The notes below the pieces were generated by a model. The model was given only the letters and a program-made list of their open reading frames with translations, was not told the origin of the DNA and did not search any database. A DNA stretch of 39,070 nt, from assembly GCA_013115125.1 (NCBI GenBank), contig JABANN010000326.1:1-39070 (forward strand). The letters run 5' to 3'. Below are positions 30,160 to 39,070 of this stretch, in pieces; the stretch's first letter is position 1; every line of letters starts with the position of its first letter. This DNA comes from Perkinsus olseni. Taxonomy: Eukaryota; Perkinsozoa; Perkinsida. The translations under genes and the position numbers were made by a program.

Positions 30160-31530
30160 GTTTGGGTGTTTGGCTGCCAATCTATGATGGCCAGCACTCA
30201 AAGAAGCAAATTTTCCATTCCGGAAACCATACTCAACATCTCGGGCACAAACTCCCCCTAACGGTAACTAACGGTCTCGGTCTGTGGTCTTGCAAAACCA
30301 TCGATGGCGATGAGACGAAGCCCAGTCAGCAGACCGATGACAGCGGAAGCTCCTCCGACGAAGACGGCGATCCGGACGATATCCTCGCAGAAGCTGAGTC
30401 GGACTGGGATGCTGAAGATATTGATGACTCATCAATGATGAGTCTTCTGTCGGTTAGAATCTGACCTCGCGTGGTCGCGGGGTGTAGAAACAGCTGATGA
30501 TAGAAGATGTCGGTAGTCGGGCGTTGCCCTTCTGAAGGCTCGCGCTAACGGTCGTCCTCCGTTGCGAGCAGCCTACTGTCTGAATGCATGAGATCCGAAG
30601 GTATTGTAAGGCAGCGAGTCAGACTCGCCGAGTCTGCCCCCAGGACATCAACATCCGTTGGAATAGCATCTACCGCATGGTACAATGGTATCTGGAATAT
30701 CGACAGGTGTTCAGCCTCTTCCAAATCCGTTGTCAAGCTCTGCCGAAGTCGGACAACTTGCAAAAACATTTCCGCAAGTTCGCGTTGACTGTTGGCGATT
30801 TCGAGTCTCTGCAGAACTTGGCGTCAGTTCTCTGCCATTTCGAGGATGCCACCCGCCTGTTGTCTGGATCGTCGTACTGTACGCTCAGTCTCGTAAGACC
30901 GGTGGTGAAGGGCCTACTCCAGAAGTGCAGCAGTTATGCCGGATCAAGGACCGTGTGCATGAGAGCTTGAACAATTATTTCAAGTTTTGCTTGATCGAGA
31001 CGGGCCCGGGCATTCTTTACCATGCCTGCGTCGCTGCATCGTATCTTCATCCTGCATTCACCGATACGGAGGACGAGGACTCTGCTCAAGATTCTATCAG
31101 AGAATGTATGGCCTCCTTTGACATCAACGACAGTACTGTCAACAGTGTTGACTTAACACTGACGACTGCGCATCAACAGTTGATGATCAACTAGTAAGCA
31201 GGGGTCGGAGAGTACTCTACTGAGTGCCCTCAATCGCAGGGATCTCAGGAGGACAACAACGACCGTCAGCGGTCTGTCTCGCGAGTTGATCGCATATGAG
31301 CAGAGGTTGAGATCCGACTCTACTGCGCACTCGAATTTCCTCGGCTCCTGGTCTGGCTGCCCAGATTTGCCTATTCTCACTAAGGTTGCTGTTGCCCTTG
31401 CCAAAATTCCTGGGAGTAGTTGCAGCTGCGAAGAGAGCTTCAGCTTGGCTGGATACGTATCGAGGAGCAGAAGATCCAGATCATCTGACAGCACTTTACG
31501 AGCCTTAATGCTTTTGAAGGGCCATTAGCT
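30160..31530 (+). mobile_element. Decayed hAT-superfamily DNA transposon
   Basis: Pieces of an hAT transposase occur in order on the plus strand. GHKLPLTVTNGLGLW (30248) matches the 'H.L.L.V..GL' block. An acidic spacer (30340-30430) follows. DINIRWNSIYRMVQWYLEYR (30647) is the 'TRWNST..M..R.LE.R' block. YHACVAASYLHPAF (31019) is the 'A..LDP..K' region. The C-terminal dimerisation domain (IPGSSCSCEESFSLAGYVSR, 31407-31466) is unmistakable. The pieces lie in different frames with several stops and the N-terminal zinc finger is not visible, so it should be inactive. Terminal inverted repeats and target duplication could not be identified with confidence. Confidence 0.8.
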
Positions 31531-31580
31531 CTGCTACCGGCCCTTACTATTTTTTTGATATGTATTAGCTTCCTATTGCT

Positions 31581-31641
31581 GTGTGCCTCCCTTGTCTTTA
31601 GTAGTGGGATTATACCACTACTAAAGACCAGGGAGGCACAC
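31581..31641. repeat. Long hairpin downstream of the hAT remnant
   Basis: 27-nt arms (GTGTGCCTCCCTTGTCTTTA... and its reverse complement) with a single mismatch around a 7-nt spacer GATTATA. Followed immediately by a second palindrome CTTATACCACTGGTATAAG. It could be a small fold-back element or one end of the transposon. Confidence 0.75.
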
Positions 31642-31708
31642 ACTTATACCACTGGTATAAGTGATATCATAGCATGATTTGCAGGAGTTGTTTCGCGTGT
31701 TTTGATGA

Positions 31709-31790
31709 AAATGTGTTCTGACCAAGGGAGTCGAACCTTTCGACGCTTGTTCGTGATAGCCTCAGGCTGTAGCTAGTGGCAGTTCTGCAA
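31709..31790 (-). other. tRNA-like sequence, degenerate
   Basis: Minus strand has AAAGGTTCGACTCCCTT (T-arm, 4 of 5 pairs) and TAGC...GCTA as a possible D-stem. The acceptor stem does not pair. Probably a tRNA relic. Confidence 0.3.
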
Positions 31791-31954
31791 TACTAAGCGC
31801 GCAAGTAGCCTAAGCTAGAAAACCTGCCGTCAACCGTAAATCGCATCCGTAACCGTAAATTAATATACTTTACGACGCGTAAACCGTAGCGGAATTCGTA
31901 ATTTACGGCGATTTTGCCCATCTGTAGGCCAAACTAGACGATTGTACAATCTAT

Positions 31955-32167
31955 TACAGTGGCAGCACAGTCTACTGCAGTGGCAGCACAGTCTACTGCA
32001 GTGGCAGCACAGTCTACTGCAGTGGCAGCACAGTCTACTGCAGTGGCAGCTNNNNNNNNNNNNNNNNNNNNNNNNNNNNNNNNNNNNNNNNNNNNNNNNN
32101 NNNNNNNNNNNNNNNNNNNNNNNNNNNNNNNNNNNNNNNNNNNNNNNNNCACAGTCTACTGCAGTGG
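31955..32167. repeat. 21-bp minisatellite interrupted by a sequence gap
   Basis: Unit CAGTGGCAGCACAGTCTACTG repeats about four and a half times up to 32051. The 98 Ns at 32052-32149 follow, and the array ends at 32167. The true number of units is unknown. Any coding potential (a 7-residue repeat) is probably fortuitous. Confidence 0.9.
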
Positions 32168-32632
32168 CTGCAAATGCAGGTGTAGGTTGACGAACGCAAT
32201 ATGCGTTGGGTGTAGATACAGACGATGAAGAGATGCGATGCAAATGCAAGAGTTTTGTTTGGGGGCCGCACGGGATCCTCGTCATCCTAGTGAGCACAAG
32301 GACTGTTGTCTACGAACAATCCTTCGCACAGCCTGCTTCAGTGACCACGCCGACTATTAGAGGTAACCCGCATTGTGAGGGCAACACGTTTACAGGGACA
32401 TTCCGTACAGTTTACAAGTGGTAGCACTCCATTGCTGCTACGACGTAATATCAGTTCTACGGTTCAACCGCAAGTCTCCCACCGCTGTGAGAGTAACCGT
32501 GACGGTTGATCTCTCTGCGCGCTGTCTCCATTCATCCCAGAAGTCGCGTGCTTGCTCCGGTAGTCACCCGAACGAAAACGATATCAGGTTTCTCATTCTT
32601 TAAGACCCGTGTCCCATAGTGATCGTTATACC
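32168..32632. other. 5' flank of protease gene
   Basis: No gene supportable; probably promoter and leader for the protease. Confidence 0.4.
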
Positions 32633-34315
32633 ATGACTATGAGGTTCTCAACCGGTGGCATCGTTATTCTCCTCGCTGTCCTGGATGGGTCTCATGCCAA
32701 GTCTCTCAGAGATAAGTTCGAAGACTTCAAGATGCGGTGAGTAGCCCCATCTTCACAAATCGTACAAGTCTGCGAAGTGCTACGTTGCCAGGTACTCTGT
32801 CAACTTTCCAAGCCAGGAGGAGGATGATTACCGGTTCGAAGTCTTCCGTGAAAACCTAGAGTTCATCGAGGAAACGAACAGGAGAAGTAAATCTTCAGCG
32901 TTTGGCGTCTTGCAGGATGATCCTGAATATTGGCAACGCCGTATGATGGAGAGTATACATCTAATAGACTCAGCTGATAGGCTTCGACTAGTGCTGTATT
33001 GACTGAATCAGACAGGCTCTCCTCCCCTCTTCACCGATGAGTCGTAGCTTGTGCCTGTGTCCGAATCAGACCTTTCCTACAGCCTGGCAGTGAATGCCTA
33101 CGCTGCTCTGACTAGAGACGAAGTTGGTGATATCCGCAGTTGCAGCGACATGGCTGCTGAAGGTACCTTTGTCTGGATAGTGCGGATATCATCAGTTCAC
33201 TGCTACAGCCTCGCTTCGACATGGTCTGCGGACTCATTCAGATGATAGCTTCCTGGAGGTGCCTGCTACTCCTCCAGAAAGCGTCGGGGATTGGCCGAGC
33301 GAACTCAACTGGGTTACAAGGGGCGCTGTGAACACACCTAGGGATCAGAAGAAATGTGGTTCTTGTTATGCTATTGCAAGTTTGGGTGAGTCGACTAGTC
33401 AAGAGCCTAGCTTTCCGTCGGCTTCTCTTATTCGCTATTCGCTGTACGTAGTGCTGTGCAGGTGCACTGGAAGGAGCGCTCCAAATCCGTACTGGGAAGC
33501 TACAGAAGCTCTCGGTTCAGCAGGTTGTGGACTGCTCTAGCACCAGGCCATGGGGAAACTTGTGAGAAACCACCGACCGGGATATACGTCGCAGTTCACG
33601 GGACGTGATATGGCCTCGTCTGTGGCTGCTGGTTCAACTAACGAACTCCTCGCTGTGGCAAGTGCAGGTCTCGTCTTTTCAGTGGCTGTCTTGGTGGTCG
33701 GAGACTTCCCACCTTCAAGTACGTGGCGGACGAAGGAATCGTCTCGGACAAGGATTACCCCTACAAGGCTAAGCAAGGCCCTTGCAAGCCTGTTACACAA
33801 GATGTTAAAAAGCAGATTCTCCATGTAATAGCGATAATCATTGGATGATGAGAATTATCTAATGGTCATCTTATTCCAGAAAGGAGATTTAGCATACGAC
33901 TCGACCGTCCGCACTAAGCCACTCCATCCTGAGGAAGTCATGAACGAGCTGCAGCACGGACCAGTCGCTGTCGGGATCTTCACTAATACCCCGGAGTGGG
34001 CGCACTACAAAGGCGGAATTCTGGACTGTACGCGTGGACCTTTGGCCGTGTAACGTGTAACAGTCGTTTTTTGTCTTTAGCCTTCACATGCCGTGGTGAC
34101 CCGGGTCATGTGATGCTACTGGTTGGGTACGGCGTCGATCGCGGCAAAAGGTGCGACATTAGCGTCGGGAACTCAGCTCTACCCTGAGAGAACCTCCTCT
34201 CAGTTACTGGTTGCTACAGGACACTGAGGGTCCGAAACGGGGTGAACACGGCTATGTGAGAGTCGTGAGAGATCCGGAAAACAAGCCAGGCCCAGGTGGG
34301 AGGACAAAGAGCTGA
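32633..34315 (+). CDS. Papain-family (C1A, cathepsin-L-like) cysteine protease
   Basis: About nine exons. Exon 1 (32633-32736) encodes a signal peptide (MRFSTGGIVILLAVLDGSHA). Exon 2 starts at 32792 and carries the I29 propeptide (YRFEVFRENLEFIEE), continued near 33055-33118 by SYSLAVNAYAALTRDE. The mature start is ELNWVTRGAVNTPRDQ, then the catalytic Cys in KKCGSCYAIASLG (33355-33390). LSVQQVVDCS, the SGCLGG motif (about 33685) and KYVADEGIVSDKDYPYKAKQ follow. HGPVAVGIFTNTPEW comes next and the catalytic His lies in GHVMLLVGYGVD (about 34105). The last exon begins YWLLQ at 34206, where NSWG should follow. DTEG is there instead, so the catalytic Asn is replaced by Asp and the adjacent Trp is lost. 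Expected to enter the secretory or lysosomal route; may be altered or inactive. Confidence 0.85.
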
Positions 34316-34785
34316 TGCCAATGTTATGGCGGGCGCGCTGAAGGCGCAAGTCAATTCAAGCATGTTGCTCGAGAGCAGCGTATCTACCCTCACTTCAGGC
34401 TTCTGTAACATGTTCGAATCCGGAGCATTTCGACCGGTGTTAGCTCATCGGATTTGAAGATTCCCTGGAAAAGTTTGACCAGCTCTCTATCGTAAAGTTC
34501 GACTGCCGACCTGACAACTGCAGCTGCCGAACATGCGTGCTCTGATTAACATCACTCATCCGCATTTCTATCATCAGCCCTTTTTGAGCCATCACAAGTA
34601 TTGATTTCGGAAAGAGATTTCGAGAATGCCTTAAGCTCTCGCTTAACAAGAGCTTCTTCTCTTCACTTGGATCCGAGTTCTTTCATAGTGAACCTCACTG
34701 GGTCAAGGGCGAAGGGAAATGAGCGAGTGACGGTACGGAAGTGCAGCCGGGCAGCGTGCAACCTTCCCGATGTCCCTCACGCGTC
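34316..34785. other. 3' flank of protease gene
   Basis: Short ORFs only. A C-terminal extension of the protease beyond 34315 cannot be ruled out. Confidence 0.35.
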
Positions 34786-35490
34786 GACACAACTTAGGAA
34801 TATTCAATATTCCTAAATTTAGGGTGGCCGAAGGCTGAGGAAGAATCATTCTTCCCTTCCCCAATAATTTCCGTTTTAGTTCCCGGGAATAATGGCCGGC
34901 GTGGATGGGGACGAATGGACCTCATTCGGGGAACTATCGTAGAAATTGTCCTTCGCCCCTGCCAACCGAAGTTCAAAGCTCGGGAAACGCTGAGCATTGC
35001 TCGGGATTCGGCCGACAGGGTTACCAAAATGGCTGCTCAGTGAGCAACCATTTTGGTAACTCTGTCGGCCGCTACGCCGAAGAGAATCAGCGAATTCACC
35101 TTCCACCCTGTCATTTTCAGTGAAAAGTTTTCACGAATCGACCATCAGGGCGAGGGCGCGACGAAGAGCGCAAGTACTGGGCCCCTAGTGTGACACTCCT
35201 TTAGCTAGCCTCTTATCATCAACGACACCGCGGACCGATAAGGCACGTTTTTATCGGAGCCAAGTCCCTTCATATAAGCACGATAGCAATGAAGGCATCA
35301 TAGTCGCTCAGAAATATAGGTTCATCGACATTTCATACACAATTTCTATAATTCCCGAAAAGGCAAATACTATTTCCCGAAATAATTCCTTTCTTCCCTT
35401 CCCCGGAAATATTCCCGGGAACTATGAGGATAATTCCCCACTTTCAGCCACCCAATATTCAATATTGAGGTCGAAAAGTGTCGAAAGTCG
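34786..35490. mobile_element. TIR-bounded non-autonomous element (MITE-like)
   Basis: The two ends are imperfect inverted repeats. The left end has TCGACACAACTTAGG, AATATTCAATATT, GGTGGCCGAA and TAGTTCCCGGGAATAAT. The right end, reverse-complemented, has CGACACTTTTCGACC, AATATTGAATATT, GGTGGCTGAA and TAGTTCCCGGGAATATT. The body has no ORF of note. About 700 bp. Superfamily not determined; a clear target-site duplication was not found. Confidence 0.6.
35009..35071. repeat. Long hairpin inside the MITE-like element
   Basis: 31-nt arms (CGGCCGACAGGGTTACCAAA... and its reverse complement) with two mismatches and a one-base centre. Confidence 0.85.
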
Positions 35491-35846
35491 GAGACCGGAG
35501 GGACACAACCGAATCAACTATTTGAATGGATTCGTGAGCTGAGCTCAATTAACCGACTTCAATGCCAGCAGTGGTCGCCTGGCCATCCACGTTGACCGTC
35601 TACACTGACTTCCTACATACCATCGTTAAAATGATGCGTTGACGGTTGACAGATGGCAAGTAGTGGGACAAATCTCTTTTTTATATTGTTTAAACATGTC
35701 ACGGATCGAGTTACCGAACAAAAAATTTTTTGTGCATTTTCCACCCGACCCGCTCATCGTCAATCGTCGAAGTATGACATAACTCGTCTTGCATCGTCTT
35801 CACATCGTGCTGTTGACGAAAGGCCGTTATAGGACGCTACGCACTT
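35491..35846. other. Spacer, AT-rich around 35680-35740
   Basis: No coding or repeat structure I can support. Confidence 0.35.
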
Positions 35847-36078
35847 CAATGCAGTGCATAGAAGAGCCATCTGGGAACGTATCCGAGGGCGTGACTCGCT
35901 CTTGGTAAGTTCCACGGCGAGTGACTGGTCTAATGGTCTCGAGTTCGAGTTTGGAAAACGCTCCCCGCCTACGACCTTCAATGAAGTCGAGCTCGACTCG
36001 CAACTACACCGCCCAACAGCATTGTACGCAGATGCCGTGGGTGAGTGCAAACAGAGACAGTGTCCAGCGGTACAGGTA
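35847..36078 (+). CDS. Exon-like ORF of an unidentified protein
   Basis: Open frame from an acceptor (CAATGCAG, 35854) to a GTAGGT donor at 36079. It encodes HRRAIWERIRGRDSLL, DWSNGLEFEFGKRSPPTTFN, VELDSQLHRPTALYADAVGE and CKQRQCPAVQ. A possible donor GTAAGT at 35905 lies within. Composition is protein-like and the alternating FEFGK...F..V.LD pattern suggests beta structure. No flanking exon found, so it may be a fragment. Confidence 0.3.
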
Positions 36079-36130
36079 GGTTTTCGCACAGCACACTTTC
36101 GGTACGCAGCTTCTCGGTATTAGTCGCTCC

Positions 36131-36240
36131 CATCTCTAGACACGCCGTACAGTGAGAATTCGCACAGTTCCACCTCTGACAGCGGCTCCTCGGCCCGGAG
36201 CAACTCGTACAGTTCTAATTAGTACAGTGCTACTCGGTAC
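36131..36240. repeat. 15-bp-period array, left part
   Basis: About seven diverged units in exact 15-nt register, consensus near CAACTCGTACAGTTC. The array is cut at 36240 by the fold-back element and resumes at 36913. Confidence 0.7.
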
Positions 36241-36912
36241 AGTGGGCCTCTTCCACTAACCCCTTACTTAACTTAGAACAGTAAAAAACTTAAGAAACTA
36301 AGGTAAGATCGTTTCACTAAGGGGATGAGAAGCGGTAAGTCTACTTGAGTCCCTCAGGCTCACCCTTAAGTTAAGAATCCTTAAGATCTAACGCTAGTTT
36401 CTTAAGCGCGGTGAGCGAGGAAGTTAGTTCGCTTCACTAAGGCACGTTCTTAAGGACATACTTAAGATTTCGGTAAGGCTCGACCGATCAGCTTTTCCCC
36501 GGCCTAACCCCCCGAAAGTTAGTGAAAGTGCATTACTACGCTCCGCTGAGAACTATACCCCCCGGTTTCTAGGCCGCGTCAGTACGAATCACCCAAGATA
36601 CGATTTTACAGTGTTTCCCTGACTTGCGCATTTTCGATCGAAAAAAATCGATAGGATCTTTGCGCAGCGCGGGGATTCAGATTTGCGCACAACATCTATC
36701 TCAAGTCGTCGACTACATCTTAAGATCACGCTTAGTCCGAACTTAAGATCTTACTTAACGTCGTTCTTAAGGTTAGTCCCCTTACACTTAAGGCTCAGGG
36801 ACTTGTGAAACGTTCTTAGAGTTTTCTTAAGTTTGTGAGGTGAGGTCTCTAACCTTAAGATTCGTCATTCTTAAGGGGTTACCAACCCCGGGTTAGTAAA
36901 AGAGGCCCAGTA
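36237..36912. mobile_element. Fold-back/TIR element rich in CTTAAG, inserted in the array
   Basis: Ends are inverted: left GTGGGCCTCTTCCACTAACC, right (reverse complement) CTGGGCCTCTTTTACTAACC. At least twelve CTTAAG hexamers lie inside, most within the first 250 and last 200 bp, so the two halves can pair. No coding capacity. The terminal sequence resembles hAT-type ends, but no 8-bp target duplication could be shown. Confidence 0.65.
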
Positions 36913-37060
36913 TCAAGAGGTACAACGCAAGTTGGTACAGCTTCAGTTTGTGCAGGACCACTTCGAGCAGTTTCAATTCGTACAACGTAACCTCCCACAG
37001 TTCCATTTCGTGGTCAATTACGTCATTTCGTAGTTTCGCAGTGGCACTTCGTACACTGTA
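36913..37060. repeat. 15-bp-period array, continuation
   Basis: Same register and orientation as 36131-36240, e.g. CACTTCGAGCAGTTT then CAATTCGTACAACGT. Interrupted by the inserted fold-back element. Confidence 0.6.
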
Positions 37061-37256
37061 CGACGTAGACGTGCAGCTTTAGCATATGACGACCCGAATC
37101 CAGGGTAGTAAATAGCTCGGAATTCACAAGTCCGCCGTAGACGTGAATTCATGGGCAAGTGTAGCTGGAGACTCTATTATTCTTCTATAGAAGTTGGCTG
37201 ATCACTTAACCGGCCTCTCCTGGGATGGGAGTCCTGGCTAACCGGCCGGCGGTCCT

Positions 37257-37287
37257 ACTCTATACTATAGAGTCTATAGTATAGAGT
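37257..37287. repeat. Perfect 31-nt palindrome
   Basis: ACTCTATACTATAGA, one G, then the exact reverse complement. A second copy of the inner part follows directly (GTCTATA). Confidence 0.85.
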
Positions 37288-37441
37288 CTATACGCTATGA
37301 CTTGGGCTCAATAATTGAGCCTCAATTCATGGTGAAAGCTGAGCGAGAGATATGGCAGAAAAATAACGCAACTGTACTGGCAACTGGGGTAGTACCCCAG
37401 GGGTGCTTGCTGGTACTGTACGACATTAAAAAAAACTAGTT

Positions 37442-37608
37442 GGAACTATACGAGTCGAAACTGTATGAAGCGAGACCGCACTGATTTATGTTGTACTGGC
37501 TGAAACTGTATCAGTTGAAACTGTTCGGAGTAAAACTGTACTAGTGGCTACTGCGCGAGCTGGGAGAAAACTAGTTAACGGTACACCAATTGCAACTGTA
37601 CGACCTGA
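37442..37608. repeat. 15-bp-period array, inverted orientation
   Basis: Eleven units in strict 15-nt register, consensus GAAACTGTACGAGTT, the reverse complement of the left array's unit. The two arrays flank about 400 bp that contain the palindrome. Confidence 0.75.
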
Positions 37609-38230
37609 ATGATTAAGGTAGACTTGAGTTCAGTTTCAACTTTGGCAGATTCAGGCTGAATCTGCTCAAGTTGAATCTGCACTGAAGTGCGTTGCAGTAA
37701 TATGGGATCTACGGGCTAGCACTGTAGCATGGGGTCCCCACCCGACACACGGCCGGCCCGTGCCGTGTTACATAGTAGTTGGCGTCCCTGAAAACAGTGC
37801 ACTATAACTCGGAACGGCCGAAGATGAGTAGAACTGGGGGAACGAGGGACTTCGCCAACATCCACAATCCGTAGCAAGAGTAATAGCAGCAAGAGAAGCT
37901 GCACGACGAAGAACCAAGTATACCGCCCGCGCATTGACGAGAACATACCAATCGTCAGCCTTCTGAGATTCCATCCGGCGGATGGAAAAATGAAGCAAAA
38001 GGTGGTCAAATAGCGGCGCTATTTGATAGGCAAAGAAGCCTAGAAAAATGATGGCTGAGCCAACAAAGAATGTGATGAGTCTTCACTGATGACCGTGGTC
38101 GCGACCATGGCCGCAAAGTTGTACAAGTGGTTGATATGGAAGCAAAACAAGGAGTGATGACTACGGTCACAAAGTCGTATTAGTGGTCGAAGTGTTCACT
38201 TGACGACTCGGTGAGGTAGTATGAGAAGTG
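37609..38230. other. Spacer between inverted array and P4
   Basis: Contains the 21-nt palindrome GCAGATTCAG-G-CTGAATCTGC near 37646. The minus-strand ORF at 37716-38009 has a hydrophobic stretch VVQLLLLLLLLLRIVD, but no start or splice context supports a gene. Confidence 0.4.
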
Positions 38231-39070
38231 TCACTGTTGTAAAGGTGCGTCGATATGAGGCAGGGACTTGTTGTTCGGTACGAAGGACACCACGTTCCTC
38301 GTCGAGTCGTAGACGAACTCTGCGGGAATTTTGACGAACTGTGACGTGACCTTGACGTAGGGGTTGTTGAACTTGAAGATTTCACCGGAGCTTCCCTCCT
38401 CTAGCTTGTACCCTGAATAACCAGACTGGTACTGAAAAGAACTGGGACGTTTCGTGGCATCGTAGAGGTAGGTGTACCCATAGTTGGTTGATGAGTCAGC
38501 GCGGACGCTGACAGTATTGAAGTTCGGACCAAACACTTGATAATGACCATTCGGCTGCCTTCCTTCAGACGCAGAAGAACGTAGCTGCCTTCCTCTAGGT
38601 GCAGAAGAACGTAGCTGCCTTCAACTTCTGGAGAAAGGCACAGTGCAATCGGCCACCGTTCCCGGTGGTGGGGTGCATCCTCGAGTGAGAGTATAAGCGT
38701 ACGTTCCATCCTTAGCAACCATCTCAACGACATCAGGTGTATCGGATGTCACCTTAAGGTCGAAGCCGACGTCAAAGTAGGGGTATACCTCAGGACCTTC
38801 GATATGACCATAACGTTTCAAGATGATCTTATCATCCTCGAACGTAACATTGTCATATCGCATGGCGAAAAAGTGCGCAGTGAACAAGGTATACACAAAT
38901 TCAGCACTCGACTCGGACTTGTAGTCAAAAAACATACATCCCGCGATGTCATCTCTTTGAGGTATTTCCTTCCAGACCGGGAACGCACAGTACCTTCCTG
39001 GTTCGAGAGATAGGCCACCACTGGCAAGAACAGCAATAGAGACGATCACGAATGAGATGGATGATAACAT
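38231..39070 (-). CDS. Secreted family P, copy P4 (in-frame stop)
   Basis: Starts at the window edge: MLSSISFVIVSIAVLASGG (signal peptide), LEPGRYCAFPVWKEI, YDNVTFEDDKIILKRYGHIE, PYFDVGFDLKV, LTRGCTPPPGTVADC. A TGA codon (38621-38623) interrupts an otherwise single frame. The same frame then continues through QPNGHYQVFGPNFN, GEIFKFNNPYVKVTSQFVKI and FVPNNKSLPH to 38231. The stop abuts a 30-nt tandem repeat in the linker. N-terminally P4 is closest to P3. Whether the stop is real, polymorphic or tolerated cannot be judged here. Confidence 0.75.
38554..38631. repeat. 30-bp tandem repeat in the P4 linker
   Basis: GCTGCCTTCC...GCAGAAGAACGTA occurs twice in full (38554-38583, 38584-38613), plus a partial third copy. 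30 nt keeps frame, adding ten residues per unit. Confidence 0.85.

Noticed and set aside
31942-32297. ORFs encoding repeats such as AATAVDC or LLQWQHS
   Set aside because: They come from the 21-bp minisatellite and the Ns; no start context or continuation supports a protein.
36131-37608. CRISPR-like array
   Set aside because: The repeat unit is 15 bp with no spacers, units are diverged and the setting is eukaryotic.
37716-38009. Small membrane protein with a poly-Leu segment (minus strand)
   Set aside because: The Leu run comes from a short GCTGCT/CTTCTT-like repeat; no splice sites or homologue support it.

Overview
This window comes from a compact microbial eukaryote. Genes are dense and lie on both strands. 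Most are cut by short GT-AG introns (typically 40-60 nt), several products start with signal peptides, and there is no bacterial operon layout. Intron style, a papain-type protease, a SLC38-type transporter and clustered small secreted protein families all fit a Perkinsus-like alveolate. That placement is an inference; nothing seen names the species.

Layout. 1-2.2 kb (+): a three-exon secreted-protein gene cut by the window edge (A), followed by a phase-matched second cassette of the same family (B). A third copy (C) lies in opposite orientation at 12.9-13.8 kb. 3.2-11.7 kb (+): three intron-rich genes whose exon phases I could follow: a multi-pass membrane protein (DUF4203/TMEM198-like), a PH-plus-RING protein of 310 residues, and a 440-residue low-complexity protein with a conserved-looking C-terminus. 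Their introns are built from a small set of recurring words. 14.9-19.3 kb: mainly minus-strand genes, namely an all-helical protein (E), a WW-domain protein resembling the CEP164 N-terminus (D), a small secreted protein (G) and a long unidentified ORF (H), plus one plus-strand exon (F). 20.0-21.3 kb (-): a single-exon amino-acid transporter. 23.2-29.3 kb and 38.2-39.1 kb (-): four copies of a secreted family (P1-P4), three of which have interrupted frames. 30.2-31.5 kb (+): a decayed hAT DNA transposon. 32.6-34.3 kb (+): a papain-like cysteine protease with an altered Asn site. 34.8-37.6 kb: fold-back and TIR-bounded repeats and inverted 15-bp-period arrays. A run of 98 Ns at 32052-32149 sits inside a 21-bp minisatellite.

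How they fit together: the window mixes a housekeeping block (membrane protein, E3-like protein, WW protein, transporter) with rapidly changing secreted gene families and a repeat-rich right side. Exon coordinates were derived by hand from splice signals and phase, so they are models. The 3' end of the membrane-protein gene and the 5' ends of E, D and F are the least certain.
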